DNA from: CAWKEY01 sp963696315
GTDB taxonomy: Bacteria > Pseudomonadota > Gammaproteobacteria > Methylococcales > Methylomonadaceae
Length of the DNA: 64,000 bases
NCBI GenBank assembly: GCA_963696315.1
Contig: CAVOJU010000032.1
Coordinates: forward strand, 58,395-122,394
Direction of reading: 5' to 3'
The position numbers and the translations under genes are program-made. Shown one piece after another: positions 59,624 to 64,000 of this stretch; the stretch's first letter is position 1; each line of letters opens with the position of its first letter. The notes under the pieces were generated by a model. It was given only the letters and a program-made list of their open reading frames with translations, was not told the DNA's origin and made no database searches.

Positions 59624-62600
59624 ATGAACACTCGAAGCCTATTATCTATAGCGGCCAAGACGGTATTGGCGGTCACTTTGCTAGCGGCTGTTTATGCCGG
59701 TTTGGGCTTTTACATCGTGCCCTTGTTATTAAAGTCCAAGCTGCCTGAGATGATCCAGCTGCAAACCGGCAGAAAGGCCGCCATAAACACGCTCGAGTTC
59801 GATCCCTTCGCGCTGCAATTCAAACTCCAGGGTTTCCAAATGCAGGAACAAGACGGCAGCCCCTTTGTTAGTTTCGAGAGCTTTTATGTCAGCATGGATG
59901 CGCGGCAATCCTTTCAGCAGAGGGCGCTGGTGCTGGATAAGGTGGTGCTGGGCAAGCCGTTTGTGCAGATCACCAGGCAAAAAAATGGGATTCAATTTTA
60001 CCAGCCTGATTAACCCTGAAGATCCAGCCAAACAGGAAGATGGTAAGATGATTCCGGTCAACATCGGCAAGCTGTCGATAACCGGGGGCAAGCTGGCCTG
60101 GGCTGATGCGCTTAATCCGCAGCCGGTTGCCGAAACCATCACGCCAATCAATCTTGAGCTTGAAAATTTCACTACTCAGGCAGACAGCACATTCAGTTTG
60201 GCCCTGTCCCTGGCGCTGCAGTCGGGGGGAGAGTTGCACTGGCAGGGAAGCACAGGCATCAATCCACTGTCTTCAGAGGGGCATATCAAACTGGCTAAGC
60301 TCAAGCTGGGGGCCATTCAAAAGCTCGCTTTGGCGGGATTGCCGTTTGAGGTGAAGGGCGAGCCAGAGCTCGATGCCGCTTATAAAGTCACCTATGCGGA
60401 CAATAAACTGAATATTGATATTCAGCAGAACAAACTGAGTCTTCGTGATTTCCAGTTTTCCGCAAAAGAGCCTGGCAAGCTGACGTTAAAGATTCCATCG
60501 GCTACTCTCGATGCTGGTTATAAGCTTAGTTATGCAGACAATAAGCTGAATCTTGGTATTCCGCAGGGCAAACTGGCGCTTCGGGATATCCAGTTTTTAG
60601 CCAAGCAGTCGGTCAATATCCCGGTCATTACGCTTGAAACCGGACTAACCGTCAGTCATAATGATCAGCGCTTGAATGTGGCGGCTACCCAGGGCAAGCT
60701 GGACATTAGGGTTTCCAGCTCTCAGAAACCGGCCAGGACGCAATACTGATTAAAATACCCGCTGTTTCCGGCCGCGGCATCGGCTTTAATCTTAATGATC
60801 GGGCAGTGACCATAGATTCTGTGGCCGCCAACGATGCCGAACTTCAGGCATGGCTCAATGCCGATGGCAGTTTTAATTACCTGACCTTATTTGCCGGCGA
60901 GAGCACCGATGTAAACCCGGCCGATAATATGGCCAACGATAAGGCCGCTGCCGCTCAAAACACGCCCTGGGATATCAAAATAAACAGCGTTAATCTGGCT
61001 AATTCAGAGCTGGCATTTGAAGATCGCACACTGAAAAAACCGCTGCTGATGACGCTGGCGCCCATTGATTTGAAACTGAAAAATTCACAAATCAGAGCGG
61101 TGTGCGATTGCCAGTAGAGCTGTCTGCCGGCGTCAATAAAACCGGTACTATCAAGCTTGCTGGCGAAGCTGTGGTTGAGCCCTTGTCGGCCAAGCTGGCG
61201 GTAATGGTCAAGGATATAGAGCTGGAAAAATTCCAGCCTTATGTCGACAAATTTGTCCGGGTCGATATTATCGACGGTCAGCTGGCTGTCGAGGGTAATG
61301 CCACTGTTGCCAGGCAGGAAGCCGGTCAGCTTGATGTTAAATTCAAAGGCAACACCGGCATTGCCAGTTTGTTAACGCGCGATGAGCTGCAAAACAAGGA
61401 CTTCATCAAATGGGAGAAGTTAAGCTTAAAAAACCTCGATGCTGATGTACTGGCAAACCGCTATAGTGCCGATGCGCTGGTTATTCATCAGCCTTACGCC
61501 AGAGTTGTAATCAATAAAGATAAAACGATCAATTTTTCTGACATCCTGCATGCCGATGTCGATAAAAACCATAGGCCGGCAGTTAAAAAACAGACTGCTG
61601 AGTCCTCGGAGCGGCAAAAGCTGCATTTTAAACTCGGCAGCGTGCAAGTCATCGACGGCTCGTCCTACTTTTCCGATTTGTCCCTGATTTTGCCCTTTAA
61701 GGCAGATATAAAAAGCCTTGATGGCGGCGCCAGCGGCATTTCCTCAGAGCCGCAATCAATGGTTAAGGTCTCGCTGAAAGGTAACGCCTATGAGTTATCG
61801 CCCGTTGATATAAAAGCCGAAGTCAGTCCGTACCGGGGCGATTACCATGTCATCATGAGTTTTAAAGGCATGCCGATGCCGTTGGTGAGTCCATATATGG
61901 TGCAATTTGCCGGCTATAAGGTGGAAAAAGGCAAGCTGTCGCTGGACTTGATCTATAACGTGACCAACGGTAAGTTGACGGCGGCAAATAACATTTTGAT
62001 TGATCAGTTTGAGCTGGGTGAGAAGGTTGAAAACCCCAATGCAGTGTCTTTGCCGCTGGAGCTGGCCGTGGCGTTGCTGAAAGATGGCGACGGCAAAATA
62101 AAAATTGATGTACCGATTACCGGCAGTCTGGAAGATCCGCACTTTAGCCTGCGCGCCATTATTGCCGATGCTTTGGTGAACGCCATTAGCAAAGTGGTTA
62201 CCGCACCGTTCCGGGCCATCGCCTCATTGATCGGCAGTAAGGAAGATTTGAGCAGCGTCATTTTTGCCGCCGGCAGAGCCGATCTGGCTGAAGCGGAAAA
62301 AATTAAACTGCGGCATTTATCCAAGGCGCTGAATGAACGGCCGATGCTGACGCTCGAAATTAAAGGTGCCGCTTTTGAAGAACAGGACTGGCCGGCGTTG
62401 ACCGACGATGCCTTATATGATCAGCTGAAAAGAATTCGGGCAGCTGAAATCAACAAGCATGGCGGCAAAAAAATACGCTCGGAATATGTCGAGCTTTCCG
62501 ATGAAGATTACAAGCGCTTGCTGGCGGAACTGTTTATTGAAAAATTTCCCGCACTGGCAGAAAAATCCCTGCTGGGTACGCCACGGTTAAGGGACCCGAA

Positions 62601-62829
62601 AGGGGGTGATTTTTATGCCGTGGCGAAAAAGCAGCTGGAAGGCATTATCAAGCCGGAAGAAATGCGTCTTGAACACTTGGCGGCAGATCGGGCGCAGAGC
62701 ATTGCCAAATACGTCGTGCAACAAGGCGGTGGTGTCTCGAATGATCGCGTGTATATTCTGGATGTCGCGATTGACCCTGAACGGCAAAATAAGGAGATTG
62801 TTGCCGGCTTGTCGTTAAAGACCAAGTAA
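59624..62829 (+). pseudogene. DUF748/AsmA-like envelope protein, frameshifted
   Basis: A protein of about 1068 residues when rejoined. The N-terminus has one membrane helix (MNTRSLLSIAAKTVLAVTLL) and the AsmA-like opening LEFDPFALQFKLQGFQMQEQ; the DUF748 domain ends with DLAEAEKIKLRHLSKALNER and MLTLEIKGAAFEEQD. It should sit in the inner membrane and reach the periplasm; related AsmA-like proteins move phospholipids. The frame breaks near 59995, 60730 and 61078, and the conserved sequence goes on each time. Residues about 250-360 contain a 46-residue unit repeated two to three times (60372 on). A ribosome site AAGGAAA precedes the ATG at 59624. Confidence 0.8.
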
Positions 62830-62849
62830 TGCCACTGGGTTGTTCGCTT

Positions 62850-63992
62850 TTACTGTGCCGCAATCTCGGCATCAGTCAGATAACAACCCGGGTCTTCAGC
62901 CCAGTAGTTGCCTGTCGTTTGCGCCGCTCTGACCCGGGTGTTGCCGTTACAAATCGATTGATAATGGCAAGTACCACAGCGCCCTTGCAGCGGTCTGGGG
63001 TTTTGTTTAAGTCCCGCCATCAGCGGATCAGACACATCCATGCCAGATTTCTGAAAACGGCCGCTTTTTAACGTTGCCCAGATCGTAATGCCACCAGAAC
63101 GTGTCGGGATGCACGTTGCCGAGATTATCAATATTGGCGACATTCACACCGGAAGCATTGCCGCCCCATTGTTCCAGTTTGGCCTTGATATGAGCGGTTT
63201 TACCGGGAAAATGTTGCTTGACCCAGTGCAGAAAATAAACTGCATCAGCATCATTATTACCGGTGACACACTCCCGGTCCTTGCCCGCTTTCAGCCATTC
63301 ATAGCTGGTTTCAAATAGTAAATCCATCGCCTCGCGCGTCATGGCAAAATGCGCATCATCCTTGCGATTTCTATTACCACGTCCGCCATAGTTCAAATGC
63401 GATAAATAGAATTTGTCGATGCCGTAATCATCCATTAATTGCAGCAAGGCCGGAAAATCCTTGGCGTTATCTTGCGTTAAGGTAAAACGAATGCCGCACT
63501 TAATGCCTTTTTCCAGGCACAAATGCACGCCGCGTAGCGCTTCGTCAAAAGAGCCTTTGACACGCCGGAATTGATCATGGGTATCTTTAATGCCATCCAG
63601 ACTGACGCCGATATATTGATAATTAATCTCGGCGATTTCGTCGATATTGTCTTTGGAAATCTTAGTGCCGTTACTGGATAGCGCGACATAAAAGCCCATG
63701 TCTTTGGCACGTCGGGAAATATTGAAAATATCAGGATGAGCAGCGGCTCGCCGCCGGACAAAATCAGCACCGGCACCTTAAACGCCTTTAAATCATCCAT
63801 CACCGCATAGATTTCCGCTGTGCTTAATTCGCCCGGAAAATCAATATCGGCAGACGTGGTGTAGCAATGCTTGCAGGTAAGATTGCAGCGCCGAATCAAA
63901 TTCCAGATCACCACCGGCGCGGCCGGCTTGCGTATAGGTTTTAAGGGCGTCGGGTCTATCAGTTCCCGCATGTAGTGGCTGAGTCTGAACAT
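62850..63992 (-). pseudogene. nirJ: heme d1 biosynthesis radical SAM protein NirJ, frameshifted
   Basis: Radical SAM enzyme of the heme d1 pathway that serves cytochrome cd1 nitrite reductase. The rejoined length is 381 residues. It begins MFRLSHYMRELIDPTPLKPI; the radical-SAM cluster is Cys36, Cys40, Cys43 (CNLTCKHCY), then GELSTAEIYAVMDDL and LILSGGEPLL. The frame breaks near 63737 (one base lost before HPDIF) and near 63038 (surplus G in the WHG region); GLKQNPRPLQGRCGTCHYQS and CNGNTRVRA with GCYLTDAEI form the SPASM-like cysteine end. No other nir gene is in the window; the rest may lie to the right. Confidence 0.85.
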
Positions 63993-64000
63993 GGTAAGGG

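Noticed and set aside
1..64000. tRNA, rRNA or CRISPR arrays
   Set aside because: No cloverleaf-like gene, rRNA segment or regularly spaced direct repeats were seen on either strand.

Overview
The window comes from a nitrogen-fixing gammaproteobacterium. The mix of genes (nifENX with its DUF269/DUF683/ferredoxin tail, NafY, DraT/DraG, sigma-54 promoters, an exosortase-associated small protein, NirJ, bbp2-like porin) best fits a Methylococcales (type I methanotroph) relative. That assignment is inference: no methane-oxidation or rRNA gene is present.

Layout. 0-4.8 kb (+): end of an unknown gene, nifF flavodoxin, a Rieske protein, an RseC-like gene, two small unknowns, an inserted toxin-antitoxin pair (-), then draT-draG, the nitrogenase switch-off pair. 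4.9-6.2 kb (-): glgC. 6.9-19.6 kb (-): a long nif accessory region in three transcription blocks, each with a sigma-54 (-24/-12) promoter that I could read: nifE-N-X-DUF269-DUF683-fdxB-[2Fe-2S]Fd and four poorly known genes (promoter 19.66 kb with NifA site); mop-unknown-AAA ATPase (promoter 12.28 kb with NifA site); rhodanese-ankyrin-nafY (promoter 9.23 kb). 20-27 kb (-): alpha-E/ATP-grasp pair, glucokinase, and a phosphorylase-kinase-alpha-like giant. 27.3-39.7 kb (+): SHOCT protein, pstSCAB-phoU behind a Pho box, ppk, glgP, and a ribbon-helix-helix protein with a palindromic operator. 39.8-50.4 kb: GNAT-nitrilase fusion, phoD behind a second Pho box, envelope proteins, a SpeE-like membrane protein, pcm, PEBP, a lipoprotein hydrolase. 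50.4-51.8 kb: an IS630 element. 52-59.6 kb: nitrogen assimilation, with glnA, a sigma-54-driven porin, and two tandem glnK-amtB pairs. 59.6-64 kb: a DUF748/AsmA-like protein and nirJ.

How it works together. Ammonium is sensed by AmtB-GlnK and assimilated by GlnA; the same signal is expected to act through DraT/DraG on nitrogenase reductase. NifE/N/X, NafY, the ferredoxins and molbindin serve FeMo-cofactor assembly. Glycogen (glgC, glgP, glk, PhK-like) and polyphosphate (ppk, pst, phoU, phoD) genes supply reserve energy and phosphate.

Caution. At least eight otherwise intact-looking genes carry one or more frameshifts (rseC, glgC, ATP-grasp, porin, glnK2, amtB2, DUF748, nirJ), densest after 54 kb. 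The conserved protein continues in another frame each time, so consensus indel errors are at least as likely as gene decay. No tRNA, rRNA or CRISPR was seen.
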